A DNA stretch of 23,458 bases, taken from NCBI GenBank assembly GCA_964630455.1, contig CAZVVA010000032.1, positions 1-23,458 on the forward strand, written 5' to 3'. The notes below the pieces were generated by a model. It was not told the DNA's origin, did not search any database, and was given only the letters and a program-made list of their open reading frames with translations. Shown here in pieces: positions 23,423 through 23,458 of the stretch (within the stretch, counting starts at the first letter, position 1; every line of letters starts with the position of its first letter). The position numbers and the translations under genes were made by a program. The stretch comes from JAUWMI01 sp964630455 (lineage in GTDB: Bacteria > Sumerlaeota > Sumerlaeia > MWCT01 > JAUWMI01).

Positions 23423-23458
23423 TACTCCGTCACATTTGAAATGAGGGGAAGAAAAATC

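Overview
The window is a stretch of bacterial chromosome of roughly even GC with mostly long, well-spaced genes. Lipoprotein signals, an SppA-type protease and a sigma-54 activator point to a diderm bacterium. No gene here places it firmly. Exported proteins carrying a detached pseudopilin head with a 'YDPTNG..GD' C-terminus, and many dispersed palindromic repeats between genes, are the style I associate with uncultured candidate phyla. That placement is an impression and not a demonstration. A run of 10 Ns at 4770-4779 shows this is a scaffolded, probably metagenomic, assembly.

Layout. 1-1874 (minus): small and large subunits of a divergent isopropylmalate/homoaconitate dehydratase. 2485-4371 (plus): FHA-GAF-AAA+-Fis sigma-54 activator. 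4676-5093 (plus): YjbQ-family gene interrupted by the N gap. 5199-6812 (plus): secreted Memo-AMMECR1 fusion behind a good promoter. 6957-7262 (plus): small GIY-YIG protein sitting in a field of inverted repeats. 7637-12678 (plus): two tandem paralogous membrane proteins of unusual architecture (HAAS-like helices, membrane segments, PH-like domain, more membrane segments, C-terminal beta-propeller), followed by a small four-helix membrane protein (12730-13125). 13561-14991 (plus) and 15150-17384 (minus): two convergent exported proteins that share a C-terminal pseudopilin-like module and are separated by a bidirectional terminator. 17604-22293 (minus): uvrC, sppA and a degenerate hybrid histidine kinase, probably read with the lipoprotein gene from a promoter near 22350. 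22607-23422 (plus): dapF, transcribed divergently from the kinase.

How they fit together. leuCD-like and dapF are biosynthetic. uvrC is DNA repair. The rest is envelope and signalling: an SppA protease, an exported thioredoxin-TPR protein, a large lipoprotein, a propeller-bearing membrane pair, a pseudokinase-like sensor and an FHA-controlled sigma-54 activator. The most unusual items are the pseudopilin module grafted onto two unrelated exported proteins, the tandem HAAS/PH/propeller pair with two islands of near-identical DNA, the GIY-YIG gene flanked by oppositely oriented repeats, and the degenerate kinase.
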